The notes beneath the pieces are model-generated. The model saw only the letters and a list, made by a program, of their open reading frames with translations, ran no database searches and was not told the DNA's origin. Source: Faecalimonas sp. (GTDB taxonomy: Bacteria > Bacillota_A > Clostridia > Lachnospirales > Lachnospiraceae). From it: a DNA stretch of 18,280 nucleotides. Both the position numbers and the translations under genes were made by a program. Shown here in pieces: positions 1-6,778 of this stretch. The stretch covers positions 1-18,280 of the forward strand of contig JAPFCT010000189.1 of assembly GCA_026169575.1 (NCBI GenBank). The letters are read 5' to 3'. Positions within the stretch are counted from its first letter, which is position 1, and every line of letters starts with the position of its first letter.

Positions 1-481
1 AAACAGTTTTCCTCTTGAAAAATTTTTTCTGATTTCCTTTCTTCTGTTTTCCTCATTTATGGCAGGTGGATTTGTCTGTATTACCCTCTGCTCAACCGAT
101 CCTGCTGTTGCCGCACCTCTTTTAGCTTCTGTATGGCTGTTTTTGTTTCCTGGAATGACATTTTTCTGTCATAGAACCATCAAATCTTACTGGGTAATTT
201 TTCAGGAACATACTGTTTTTCGTCACGGAAGCTACGGATACCTCGCGCAGAAAAAAATAATTTCTTATGAAAAAGCTGCCTATATTCTAACCGGGAATCT
301 CCCTCCGTTTCTCACACCGGGGAATACCGGTTCTTCTGACTGGTATCATAAGAAATTTGGCAATTATATCAATGTGTTAGACCGAAATAAATCGTGTCTG
401 TTTACTGTGCGCTACTCTGAGCACGTTCTAAATCTATTGCTCGAAAAATGTAGTCACGCACAGGTAATAACCGTAGAATAA
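1..481 (+). CDS. Small two-helix membrane protein with a PH-like soluble tail, 5' end outside window
   Basis: The reading frame is open to the left edge, so the gene probably begins before the window; the first in-window ATG is at 59. The visible part has two hydrophobic segments, one read from about base 26 to base 94 and one about 20 residues later (PAVAAPLLASVWLFLFPGMT), separated by a short polar turn. A soluble tail of about 95 residues follows, rich in short beta-like stretches (SYWVIFQEHTVFRHGSYGY, KKIISYEKAAYIL). Two helices followed by a small beta domain is the usual plan of bacterial PH-domain (DUF304-like) membrane proteins, but I see no diagnostic motif and the assignment is an inference. 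The stop is 10 bases before the next gene, whose ribosome site AAGGAG overlaps this stop codon, so the two are probably co-transcribed. Function unknown. Confidence 0.55.
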   Translation, partial: NSFPLEKFFLISFLLFSSFMAGGFVCITLCSTDPAVAAPLLASVWLFLFPGMTFFCHRTIKSYWVIFQEHTVFRHGSYGYLAQKKIISYEKAAYILTGNLPPFLTPGNTGSSDWYHKKFGNYINVLDRNKSCLFTVRYSEHVLNLLLEKCSHAQVITVE

Positions 482-491
482 AGGAGCTTTT

Positions 492-944
492 ATGATGATA
501 GAAATAAAAAAAGTCACTGCAAACAAGAAACAGTATCTGCCGCTTCTGTTGCTTGCAGATGAGCAGGAAGATATGATCGACCGTTATCTGGAGCGTGGTA
601 CGCTGTATGTGCTGGATGACAACGGGATCAAAGGAGTCTGCGTCGTTACCGATGAGGGGGATGGAATTCTGGAACTAAAAAACATTGCAACAGATCCGCA
701 TTTTCACCGGAAAGGCTATGGCCGGATGCTGATCCAATTTATAGAAGAAACCTACCGGGAACAATACGCTGTCCTTCAGGTCGGAACCGGGGACAGCCCG
801 CTTACGATCCCATTTTATGAGGCCTGCGGATTTGTCCGCTCCCATACGGTCAAAGATTTCTTTCTTGAAAACTATGATCATGCGATCTATGAATGCGGTG
901 TCCAGTTAAAAGATATGATCTATCTCAGAAAAACGTTCTTTTAG
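492..944 (+). CDS. GNAT-family N-acetyltransferase
   Basis: A 150-residue protein of the Gcn5-related acetyltransferase family, which moves an acetyl group from acetyl-CoA to an amine. The acetyl-CoA pyrophosphate loop is visible at residues 72-77 as HRKGYG (family pattern Q/R-x-x-G-x-G/A, with His in the first place), preceded by the beta-4 strand ELKNIATDPHF and followed by helix GRMLIQFIEETY. The C-terminal part has the usual PFYEACGFVRSHTVKDFF beta-6/beta-7 element. Length is normal for a single-domain GNAT. AAGGAG lies 5 bases before the first ATG (492) and 8 bases before a second ATG (495), so either Met may be used. The substrate cannot be read from sequence. It is cotranscribed with the membrane protein upstream and faces a convergent yerC-like gene across a shared hairpin. 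Confidence 0.85.
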   Translation: MMIEIKKVTANKKQYLPLLLLADEQEDMIDRYLERGTLYVLDDNGIKGVCVVTDEGDGILELKNIATDPHFHRKGYGRMLIQFIEETYREQYAVLQVGTGDSPLTIPFYEACGFVRSHTVKDFFLENYDHAIYECGVQLKDMIYLRKTFF

Positions 945-990
945 GAAAACTTTCTTTTTGAATATTTTTTCAGCATCTCTCTAAAAGAAA

Positions 991-1038
991 AGAAGCAAAA
1001 ACCATTGTAAGATTCTCTCCTGCAAGGCTTTTGCTTCT
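991..1038 (-). terminator. Terminator hairpin of the yerC-like gene, perhaps bidirectional
   Basis: The 10-bp arms AGAAGCAAAA (991-1000) and TTTTGCTTCT (1029-1038) are perfect inverted repeats, and the inner bases can extend the stem imperfectly (CC/GG, TTGT/GCAA). Read on the minus strand, the stem runs into TTTTCTTTT. On the plus strand a weaker T-rich stretch follows. It sits between convergent genes. Confidence 0.7.
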
Positions 1039-1060
1039 CTGATCCCGTTCTTTTTGATTT

Positions 1061-1348
1061 TTATTCTCCCATCCGCTCAAATACCATATCATATCCGTCA
1101 TTTCCATAATTCAGTGACCGGTTGACACGGCTGATCGTCGCTGTGGATGCTCCTGTCTTCTCTGCAATCTCCAGATATGTCTTCTGTTCCCGAAGCATCT
1201 TGGCCACCTCAAACCGCTGTGACAACGACATTAACTCATTGATCGTACAGATATCTTCAAAGAAAGTGTAACACTCAGCTTTATCTTTCAAACTCAAAAT
1301 TGCATCAAACAATAAATCTGTCGCTTCCGTCCTTATCTGCTTACTCAT
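1061..1348 (-). CDS. YerC/YecD family TrpR-like DNA-binding protein
   Basis: A 95-residue protein with the all-helical fold of the tryptophan-repressor superfamily, YerC/YecD branch. Helical segments cover nearly all of it. Residues 36-52 (INELMSLSQRFEVAKML) match the family's signature helix, and residues 57-79 (TYLEIAEKTGASTATISRV) form the helix-turn-helix. Length matches the family (about 95-105 aa). The ribosome site GGAGAG lies just before the ATG, and an extended -10 promoter lies 60 bases upstream. Members have no settled effector; the family is named from Bacillus yerC. It probably acts in the cytoplasm as a dimeric transcription regulator, target unknown. The nearest gene on the same strand is the PHP phosphatase upstream of it. 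Confidence 0.9.
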   Translation of the reverse strand: MSKQIRTEATDLLFDAILSLKDKAECYTFFEDICTINELMSLSQRFEVAKMLREQKTYLEIAEKTGASTATISRVNRSLNYGNDGYDMVFERMGE

Positions 1349-1385
1349 TCTTTTCTCTCCTTTGTCAGACTCTTATCTGTCCTCT

Positions 1386-1414
1386 ATTTTATCACAGTAA
1401 ATTCGTAAAGTCCA
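1386..1414 (-). promoter_or_regulatory. Promoter of the yerC-like gene
   Basis: Read on the minus strand: -35 TGGACT (1409-1414), 17-bp spacer, extended -10 TGA-TAAAAT (1386-1391). The leader to the start codon is about 30 bases. The -35 matches consensus at four of six positions. Confidence 0.6.
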
Positions 1415-1481
1415 CTGATTTTTTCATCCGGCAGCGCTCCCGGCTTCGTGTCACAGCAGGCTACGCTTCACAGTTTTCTGG

Positions 1482-2195
1482 CTATTTTCCTATATATTTT
1501 CTCAGCTTTTCCACAGATGTATTGACGATCAGTTCCTCCGGAAATCCACATTCCTCTACGACTTCCAGAGAATATCTGACATTTCCCACATCACTGTCTA
1601 CATGTGCATCGCTTGAAAGTGTCACCGGTACTTGATACTTCTTACAGAATTCCAGGATCGTATGCTGATTTTCCCGTGCATTCTGGCGGAATCCACCCGG
1701 TGTGAGGGAAGAGTTATTTACCTCCAGAATCTTTCCATACTTTGCAGCAGCCTGCACGATCTTCTCGTAATCTACCGGGATCCTCCCGTCGTCAGGATGC
1801 CCGATGATATTGACATATGGATTCTCCATGACTTTTAAATAGGCATTTGTGTAATCTTCTTTCTCAGCGCCCTTTGCAAAACATGGCAGATGTAAACTTG
1901 CAATGACAATGTCCATCTCTTTTAACAGTGCCTCCGAAAGATCAATGTTTCCGTCTGAATCCAAAATATTTAATTCCACACCAAAGAACATCTCCACCCC
2001 TGACATTTCCCGCGGAAGTACTTTCAGGTTGGAAAAATAAAACGCATGGCAGGTTCCCGGCATTGTCGGCGCATGCTCTGTGATCGCAAGGCCTTTTAAT
2101 CCTTTCTCTGACGCAGCTGCTGCCATCTCGCGGATCGTGCAGTAAGCATGCCCGCTCGCAATTGTGTGTGAATGTGTATCGATCGCAATCTTCAT
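1482..2195 (-). CDS. PHP-domain phosphatase, YcdX/histidinol-phosphatase-like
   Basis: A 237-residue protein of the PHP (polymerase and histidinol phosphatase) metal-hydrolase family. All metal-binding motifs are visible: DTHSH at 6-10, His16, TEH at 39-41, GVE ending at Glu74, SLH at 100-102, GHPD at 132-135 and SSDAH at 194-198. This places three metal ions in a seven-stranded barrel and is the YcdX pattern (phosphatase activity with broad or unknown substrate) rather than the polymerase PHP domain. Length is normal. It is not next to histidine genes, so histidinol-phosphate is not specially supported. It has its own extended -10 promoter. No T-rich terminator is seen between it and the yerC-like gene about 130 bases downstream, so read-through is possible. 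Confidence 0.9.
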   Translation of the reverse strand: MKIAIDTHSHTIASGHAYCTIREMAAAASEKGLKGLAITEHAPTMPGTCHAFYFSNLKVLPREMSGVEMFFGVELNILDSDGNIDLSEALLKEMDIVIASLHLPCFAKGAEKEDYTNAYLKVMENPYVNIIGHPDDGRIPVDYEKIVQAAAKYGKILEVNNSSLTPGGFRQNARENQHTILEFCKKYQVPVTLSSDAHVDSDVGNVRYSLEVVEECGFPEELIVNTSVEKLRKYIGK

Positions 2196-2293
2196 AATAT
2201 ATCCTCTTTTCTGTTTCAGCTTTCTGATTCTCTATTTCTTTTTCCTACTTTTCTTTTTGTTTCTGCCATCCACCCGAGAGCTTTGACAGAGAT

Positions 2294-2323
2294 ATTATAG
2301 CATTCTGCCCACGGATTTGAAAA
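2294..2323 (-). promoter_or_regulatory. Promoter of the PHP phosphatase gene
   Basis: Read on the minus strand: -35 TTTTCA (2318-2323), 18-bp spacer, extended -10 TGC-TATAAT (2294-2299, perfect hexamer). The start codon is about 95 bases downstream. I see no convincing plus-strand promoter in the remaining 2196-2399 interval. Confidence 0.6.
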
Positions 2324-2399
2324 CATATTTTTCTCCTTTCTGCTCATACTATAAGTGTTACCAAAAGTATATCACTTGCAAATGCGAAAGGAAATTTTT

Positions 2400-2705
2400 A
2401 TGAAACCGATCAAAAACCAATCCGGCAAGGGCGGTACAGCCGCACCAGCCGCAAAAATCCCGCCTGCAGGCGGAGCAGTTTCCGAGCAGACACTTACGAA
2501 CCGTGAAATCATCGACTCTTACGATTATCTCTCCTCCGCAGCTTCCGCGTGGGACTGTACCGGGCTGATCCCGTCTGCTCCCATGTCCTCGGCAGAACTG
2601 GAATCCTACGAGGCTATCTATCCGTTTGAACCTCCGATGCCTGATCCGGAGCAGAAATGTTCCGAAAAATATTCTTCTGCATATACTGGTGAAAAACAGG
2701 AGTAA
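2400..2705 (+). CDS. Unknown small protein, low-complexity N-terminus
   Basis: A 101-residue protein I do not recognise. The start at 2400 is chosen because AAAGGA lies 8-9 bases before it; the frame is open further upstream to 2355, but that ATG has no ribosome site. Residues 1-30 are rich in Ala, Gly, Pro and Lys and look disordered. Residues 40-80 contain a short helical acidic region with SAELESYEAIYPFEPPMPDPEQ, and the tail is polar. There is no signal peptide or membrane segment. The stop is 6 bases before the next start, with the next ribosome site CAGGAG overlapping this stop, so the two products are translationally coupled and likely work together. Confidence 0.7.
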   Translation: MKPIKNQSGKGGTAAPAAKIPPAGGAVSEQTLTNREIIDSYDYLSSAASAWDCTGLIPSAPMSSAELESYEAIYPFEPPMPDPEQKCSEKYSSAYTGEKQE

Positions 2706-2711
2706 TCTTTT

Positions 2712-3188
2712 ATGCCCAACTTTTCTTTTGCTCCGCTGGAAGGAACGGTACAAAGTATCCGGCCTTTCGGCGATGAATGCTGCAGTTCCCTTGTCACTTT
2801 ACAGACATCGGATGGAATTGTCACAGTAGTCGTATCTGGTGATACCTATGTTATCAGCGAAGTCCGCCTGCGGCGCGGTATGACGGTCGCGGCTTTTTAC
2901 GATGCGCAGGCGCCCGTTCCGCTGATCTATCCACCACAGTACCGCGCGGTGATCCTCGGAAGGAAACAGCCGAATGAAACGATCACCGTAGATTATTTTA
3001 ATGAAACTCTCACAAACAGTGATAATAGCTTAAAGCTTAATCTCTCCCCTGCCACCGATATCGTCGGGTCAAATGGACAGCCATTCCGCTGTTCCCTGGA
3101 AGGAAGGCTTTTGATCGTCTACTACACAAATGCAACAAGAAGCATTCCTGCCCAGGCTGTTCCGAGAAAAATCATCGTTATGTGTTAA
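2712..3188 (+). CDS. Unknown beta-rich protein resembling the module found with copper-amine-oxidase N-terminal stalks
   Basis: A 158-residue, almost wholly beta-strand protein. It reads as a first barrel-like half with an 'I-x-P-F-x-D-E-C-C-x-S-L-V-T-L-x-T-x-D-G' strand pair, then VRLRRGMTVAAFYDAQAPVPLIYPPQYRA in two overlapping parts near residues 52-80, and a second half ending in YYTNATRSIPAQAVPRKIIV (about 137-156). The motif order 'G-(D/M)-x-V-x-x-(F/Y)-Y-D-x-x-x-P-V-P-x-I-Y-P-P-x-Y' and 'Y-Y-x-x-x-T-R-S-I-P-A-Q' is one I associate with clostridial proteins carrying copper-amine-oxidase-like stalk domains, but here it stands alone, with no signal peptide. This resemblance is from memory and is not proven. 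It is coupled to the unknown gene just upstream and ends about 75 bases before a strong terminator. Confidence 0.7.
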   Translation: MPNFSFAPLEGTVQSIRPFGDECCSSLVTLQTSDGIVTVVVSGDTYVISEVRLRRGMTVAAFYDAQAPVPLIYPPQYRAVILGRKQPNETITVDYFNETLTNSDNSLKLNLSPATDIVGSNGQPFRCSLEGRLLIVYYTNATRSIPAQAVPRKIIVMC

Positions 3189-3262
3189 ACAACTTTTCGA
3201 GGAAACATTGTACAGTAAAAACGGTCCGGGATACTGACAGTCCAACTGTCTTAAAGAATGGG

Positions 3263-3310
3263 AAAAGGGACGTTGTAAAACAAACTTCTTCATTTTACAA
3301 CGTCCCTTTT
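3263..3310 (+). terminator. Perfect 18-bp bidirectional terminator
   Basis: The left arm 3263-3280 and right arm 3293-3310 are perfectly complementary over 18 bp (core GGGACGTTGT / ACAACGTCCC) with a 12-base loop. A T-run follows on the plus strand and TTTTCCC on the minus strand. It separates the convergent unknown pair and the iron-uptake operon. Confidence 0.9.
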
Positions 3311-3322
3311 TCTTCCCTCATC

Positions 3323-3607
3323 TTACCGGGCACATGCATTTTCAAGGATCTCCGTCAGTGCACTCTTACTGCTTGTATGACACCGCACGATATCTGCGCT
3401 GCACTTTTCTGCTTCTGCGACCGCACAACGTACCATCTTGTGAGATACGGTGTTCGTAAACAAGATCAGCAGATCCGGAGTTCCAATCTGTTCACTTAGA
3501 TTTGCAGACATCTGTGTAAATACTTTTGCTTTACACTTGTACCCTTTGCATATTTTTTTATACTGACAAACCATCCGGTCATGGCCTCCTACGATTACAA
3601 CGCTCAT
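3323..3607 (-). CDS. DUF2325 domain protein, last gene of the feo operon
   Basis: A 94-residue protein made of one DUF2325 domain. It opens with the family's SVVIVGGHDRM (residues 2-12), then a basic Cys-containing stretch (CQYKKICKGYKCKAKVFTQ), then LLILFTNTVSHKMVRCAVAEAEK (about 46-68), in which Thr and the 'SHKM' element are the conserved centre, and a final alpha-beta unit. The pattern resembles a small Rossmann-like fold. Five Cys residues (14, 20, 25, 61, 69) could bind metal, an inference. GGGAAGGAAAG precedes the ATG, and the gap to the FeoB-associated gene upstream is 28 bases. Its position at the end of the operon, before the 18-bp terminator, ties it to iron physiology, but no reaction is known to me. 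Confidence 0.85.
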   Translation of the reverse strand: MSVVIVGGHDRMVCQYKKICKGYKCKAKVFTQMSANLSEQIGTPDLLILFTNTVSHKMVRCAVAEAEKCSADIVRCHTSSKSALTEILENACAR

Positions 3608-3635
3608 CTTTCCTTCCCTTTCTGCTTTTATCTAT

Positions 3636-3773
3636 CTAATGGCAGTGTCCGCCACAATGCTTACAATCTCCTCCACAGTGAAGTGATTTTCCGTTTTTCT
3701 TATCTCTTATCATGCTTCTTACCGCAAGTCCTGTCAATCCCACAACAACGATTCCCGTAACAATTGTTCCCAT
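3636..3773 (-). CDS. FeoB-associated Cys-rich membrane protein (45 aa)
   Basis: A 45-codon gene between feoB and the DUF2325 gene. The translation starts MGTIVTGIVVVGLTGLAVRS, which is a single membrane helix, followed by a basic stretch (MIRDKKNGK) and a Cys/His-rich tail SLHCGGDCKHCGGHCH with Cys at residues 33, 37, 40 and 44 and several His. This is the plan of the FeoB-associated Cys-rich membrane protein family (one N-terminal helix, then a CxxxCxxC-type tail), which usually follows feoB directly. The tail probably binds a transition metal on one membrane face and may assist or gate FeoB; that role is inference. The start ATG is preceded by TAAGGG at a slightly long spacing. It begins 44 bases after the feoB stop. 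Confidence 0.9.
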   Translation of the reverse strand: MGTIVTGIVVVGLTGLAVRSMIRDKKNGKSLHCGGDCKHCGGHCH

Positions 3774-3817
3774 ATCTGTTTTCCCTTACCTTTCCTATGT
3801 TTTTTATTTCTTTGTCT

Positions 3818-6001
3818 CTATTTTGCACCTGCCATTGCTTTCATCCCGACATGAAGTGTCTTACTTTCTTTGTATGGACGTACAAGCAGATAGATAAATC
3901 CGATCACAAGCGCGCATGCAACTGCTGTCGCGATTCCAAACATTCCCGTGCTGATCCATGTTCCGATCTGGTAAACACAGAGGGAAACCACATATGCAAG
4001 CAATGTCTGATAACCGATTGCAAACCAGAACCATTTCGCATTGTTCATCTCTCTTTTGATTGCTCCCATCGCCGCAAAGCAAGGTGCGCAGAGCAGGTTG
4101 AACACTAAGAAAGAGTATGCTGCAACCGCTGTCATGCTTCCTGCAAGCGCTCCCCAGATCTCTGTTCCGTCTTCTGCCACTTCCGCAAAGCCAAATAAGA
4201 TACCAAAGGTTCCCACTACATTTTCTTTTGCGATCAGACCTGTGACTGCCGCAACCGCCATTTTCCAGTCTCCCCATCCAAGTGGTGCAAATACCGGCGC
4301 AATGACTCCTCCGATCCTGGCAAGAATACTGCCGTCAAGCTGTTCTGCCTCCAGCATTCCGAAGGAACCGTTGCTCCATCCAAAGTTCATCAAAAACCAC
4401 AGTACGATCGTCGATAATAAAATGATCGTTCCTGCCTTTTTGATGAAAGAGGATCCTCGCTCCCACATGCTTCTTAACACGTTTTCGACTGTCGGCATAT
4501 GATATGCCGGAAGCTCCATCACAAACGGTGCAGGGTCTCCTGCGAACATCTTCGTCTTTTTCAGAATCATTCCCGAGCAGATGATCGCTGCGATTCCCAC
4601 AAAATAAGCACTCGGTGCCACCCACCATGCTCCGTCAAAGAGTGCACCTGCGATCAGCGCGATGATCGGAAGTTTTGCCCCACATGGGACAAATGTTGTT
4701 GTCATGATCGTCATTTTCCGGTCTCTGTCATTTTCAATCGTTCTGGATGCCATCACTCCCGGAACTCCACATCCGCTTCCGATCAGCATCGGGATAAATG
4801 ATTTTCCGGATAAGCCAAACTTACGGAAAATTCTGTCCATGATAAATGCGACTCTCGCCATATATCCGCATGCTTCCAGAAATGCAAGGAAGATAAACAG
4901 TACAAGCATCTGCGGAACGAATCCGAGCACTGCCCCGACACCGGCAACAATCCCATCCAAAATCAGTGCCTGCAGCCAGTCTGCACAACCAATTGCATTT
5001 AACGCACTTTCTACGAGCACCGGAACTCCCGGAGCCGAGATCCCAAAGAAACTCCATCCTTCTCCGAACACACCGTCATTCGCCCAGTCTGTCGCCCATG
5101 TTCCGACCGTCGTCACAGATACATAATATACAAGGAACATCACTGCCGCAAAGATCGGAAGTGCCAGCCATCTGTTCGTCACGATCTGATCGATCCTGTC
5201 GGAAGTTGTCAGCTTTTCCTTTGAACCTTTTGTCACGCAGGCTCCGATGATAGAAGAAATATACGTATACCGCTCATTTGTGATCACACTCTCCGTATCA
5301 TCATCAAACACCTTCTCCATCTCTTCAATCTCTGCACTGACATCCGGAACACGTTTCATCTGTGATCCGATCTTGTCATCTCTTTCTAACAACTTGATCG
5401 CAAAGAAACGCTTCTGTTCTTCTTCCACGATCCCGGTCAACTTATTTTCCACTTTTTCGATGATCACTTCTGCTTCCTTTGAAAACTTGTGTACCGGCAC
5501 TGCCGCTTTTTTCTGCTGTGCAAGCCCGACAGCTTTCTCCGCCGCTTTCTTGATACCGGTTCCTTTCAATGCCGAGATCTCGATCACCTCGCACCCTAGC
5601 CTTCTGCTGAGTTCCTGAATATGGATACGGTCACCATTCTTTTCCAGAATATCGATCATATTGACCGCCATCACGACCGGAATCCCCAGTTCCATCAACT
5701 GTGTGGAAAGATAGAGGTTTCGCTCAATATTCGTTCCGTCTACAATATTCAAAATTGCATCCGGACGCTCTCCGATCAGATAGTTTCTTGCCACGACTTC
5801 TTCCAACGTATATGGGGACAAAGAATAGATCCCCGGCAAATCCATGATCACAGCATCCTTGTGTCCTTTTAGCTTCCCTTCTTTTTTCTCCACCGTAACT
5901 CCCGGCCAGTTTCCGACAAATTGATTGGAACCTGTCAGAGCATTGAACAATGTTGTCTTCCCGCAGTTCGGATTTCCTGCAAGTGCTATTTTGATTGACA
6001 T
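3818..6001 (-). CDS. feoB: Ferrous iron transport GTPase FeoB
   Basis: A 727-residue inner-membrane Fe(II) transporter. The N-terminal G domain has G1 GNPNCGKTT (9-17), G2 Thr36 in NWPGVTVE, G3 DLPG (54-57), G4 NMID (114-117) and G5 SALKG (143-147). A helical spacer follows (about 160-270). The remainder is the polytopic permease with the two family gate regions, IGSGCGVPGVMA and FVPCGAKLPI, each carrying a conserved Cys. Length is close to the usual 700-770. No C-terminal FeoC-like domain is seen. GGAGAAAGAAG precedes the start. It lies downstream of two feoA genes, and the gap upstream (6002-6106) carries a palindromic iron-box-like site plus a TTGACA element, so feoB may have extra iron control of its own. 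Confidence 0.97.
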   Translation of the reverse strand: MSIKIALAGNPNCGKTTLFNALTGSNQFVGNWPGVTVEKKEGKLKGHKDAVIMDLPGIYSLSPYTLEEVVARNYLIGERPDAILNIVDGTNIERNLYLSTQLMELGIPVVMAVNMIDILEKNGDRIHIQELSRRLGCEVIEISALKGTGIKKAAEKAVGLAQQKKAAVPVHKFSKEAEVIIEKVENKLTGIVEEEQKRFFAIKLLERDDKIGSQMKRVPDVSAEIEEMEKVFDDDTESVITNERYTYISSIIGACVTKGSKEKLTTSDRIDQIVTNRWLALPIFAAVMFLVYYVSVTTVGTWATDWANDGVFGEGWSFFGISAPGVPVLVESALNAIGCADWLQALILDGIVAGVGAVLGFVPQMLVLFIFLAFLEACGYMARVAFIMDRIFRKFGLSGKSFIPMLIGSGCGVPGVMASRTIENDRDRKMTIMTTTFVPCGAKLPIIALIAGALFDGAWWVAPSAYFVGIAAIICSGMILKKTKMFAGDPAPFVMELPAYHMPTVENVLRSMWERGSSFIKKAGTIILLSTIVLWFLMNFGWSNGSFGMLEAEQLDGSILARIGGVIAPVFAPLGWGDWKMAVAAVTGLIAKENVVGTFGILFGFAEVAEDGTEIWGALAGSMTAVAAYSFLVFNLLCAPCFAAMGAIKREMNNAKWFWFAIGYQTLLAYVVSLCVYQIGTWISTGMFGIATAVACALVIGFIYLLVRPYKESKTLHVGMKAMAGAK

Positions 6002-6040
6002 CTTCTTTCTCCTTCCATTTGTTTGTCATAGCTTTCTTTG

Positions 6041-6056
6041 ATTAGTTTTAACTAAC
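6041..6056. promoter_or_regulatory. Second palindromic operator, upstream of feoB
   Basis: The palindrome ATTAGTTTTAACTAAC, read on the minus strand as GTTAGTTAAAACTAAT, matches the feoA promoter site at 6718-6733 in the pattern GTTAGTNNAAACTAAY. On the minus strand it lies just 3' of a TTGACA box (6061-6066). No good -10 was found at 16-18 bp, so whether it is a full promoter is uncertain. Binding by the divergent DtxR-like regulator is inferred. Confidence 0.6.
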
Positions 6057-6064
6057 CATATGTC

Positions 6065-6092
6065 AAAAAAATAATCAGCAGTACAGCTTCTG
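6065..6092 (-). terminator. Possible weak terminator/attenuator between feoA and feoB
   Basis: On the minus strand a small imperfect hairpin (6076-6092: outer CAG/CTG, inner AG/CT) is followed by ATTATTTTTTT. The stem is weak, so termination would be partial at most. Confidence 0.3.
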
Positions 6093-6106
6093 TATACCCC
6101 AGTTTC

Positions 6107-6328
6107 CTATTCCACCTCGATCATCTCTGCATCTGCTTTTCTCAGTGACAATTCATATCCTCTGACTGTAACCTCAATCGGATCACCGAGCGGCGCTGCC
6201 TTTCTCACGAACACTTCCACTCCTTTCGTAATTCCCATATCCATGATCCTTCTTCTGACCGCTCCTTCCCCGGTCAGCCTTTTCACTTTTACCGTTTTTC
6301 CGCAAGGGACCTGCTTTAATGTGTTCAT
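6107..6328 (-). CDS. feoA: FeoA domain protein (second feoA of the operon)
   Basis: A 73-residue SH3-like FeoA protein, the small cytoplasmic partner of FeoB. Visible family elements are the opening TLKQVPCGKTVKVKRL, the central RRRIMDMGITKGVEVFVRKAAPLGDPIEV and the closing RGYELSLRKADAEMIEV. The G-D-P-I/V-E-V strand and the final L-R-x-x-D-A-x-x-I-x-V are typical. Length is usual (70-85 aa). AGGAGAAG lies 8 bases before the ATG. It comes between another feoA gene (107-base gap) and feoB. Two FeoA proteins of different sequence are common in clostridial feo operons and may interact with FeoB in different ways. Confidence 0.95.
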   Translation of the reverse strand: MNTLKQVPCGKTVKVKRLTGEGAVRRRIMDMGITKGVEVFVRKAAPLGDPIEVTVRGYELSLRKADAEMIEVE

Positions 6329-6435
6329 ATCCCCACTTCTCCTTCCCTTCTTAACTATTTTTCTGTATGTTCTGTCTGCCAGTTTTTGTTTCGTCCGGCC
6401 TTCGAAGCATATTTTACTGATTTACTGAACTTCTT

Positions 6436-6648
6436 TCAGGAAACGATGATCTTATTTGCCATATCTTTTCCAATTGCGATTCTCGCACCTTTCATCTCTA
6501 CGATCATATTTCCGGCATTTGTTGAGATAACTGTCACAATACCGCCCGGCACAAATCCAAGATTTTCCAGAAATCTGCGAACTTCCTCTTTTCCCCCGAC
6601 TCTCCTGATCGTATTTTCCCTATTTGCTGCTGCCATTGTCAGTGGCAT
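6436..6648 (-). CDS. feoA: FeoA domain protein (first gene of the operon)
   Basis: A 70-residue FeoA-type SH3-like protein. It shows RRVGGKEEVRRFLENLGFVPGGIVTVIS (about 15-42), in which F-L-x-x-L-G-F-x-P-G matches the M-G-x-x-x-G element of FeoA, then MIVEMKGARIAIGKDMANKIIV at the end. This LENLGFVPGG subtype is distinct from the second FeoA, so they are not recent duplicates. It is the promoter-proximal gene; AGAGGA lies 8-9 bases before the ATG. A consensus promoter with a palindromic operator over its -10 lies 70-100 bases upstream, implying that the whole operon is repressed when iron is plentiful (inference). Confidence 0.93.
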   Translation of the reverse strand: MPLTMAAANRENTIRRVGGKEEVRRFLENLGFVPGGIVTVISTNAGNMIVEMKGARIAIGKDMANKIIVS

Positions 6649-6717
6649 ACTACCATCCTCTTTCTTTTTTTAATTCATACAAATCCTTGTTAAATGATAA
6701 TGGATTTCATTTATGTA

Positions 6718-6733
6718 GTTAGTATAAACTAAC
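6718..6733. promoter_or_regulatory. Palindromic iron-box-like operator over the feo promoter
   Basis: GTTAGTATAAACTAAC is a palindrome of two perfect 6-bp half sites, GTTAGT and ACTAAC, spaced by 4 bases. It covers the -10 hexamer of the feo promoter completely. The half site is close to the TTAG/CTAA halves of DtxR/IdeR-type operators. With a DtxR-like gene divergent from it, the site is most simply its operator. Confidence 0.75.
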
Positions 6734-6749
6734 GTTTGTTTGTTGTCAA
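6721..6749 (-). promoter_or_regulatory. Promoter of the feoA-feoA-feoB operon
   Basis: Read on the minus strand: perfect -35 TTGACA (6744-6749), 17-bp spacer, -10 TATACT (6721-6726). The -10 lies inside the palindrome at 6718-6733, a classic repression arrangement. The leader to the first feoA start is about 65 bases. Confidence 0.85.
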
Positions 6750-6778
6750 TTACTTTTTTTCAAAACTTATCAAACTCC

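Noticed and set aside
1428..1472. CCGG-C-AGCGCT-C-CCGG near-palindrome and imperfect GGCTTCG/GGCTACG repeats after the PHP gene
   Set aside because: On the transcribed strand no T-run follows, so it is not a normal terminator, and the repeats are short and imperfect.
3818..5872. Long open frames on the plus strand opposite feoB
   Set aside because: They are antisense shadows of feoB, rich in Ser/Pro/His/Cys, without ribosome sites or recognisable domains.
6690..6713. Fur-box-like AT-rich stretch with TGATAAT near the feo leader
   Set aside because: Only one half resembles a Fur 7-1-7 site, and the GTTAGT palindrome with a DtxR-type regulator explains iron control better.
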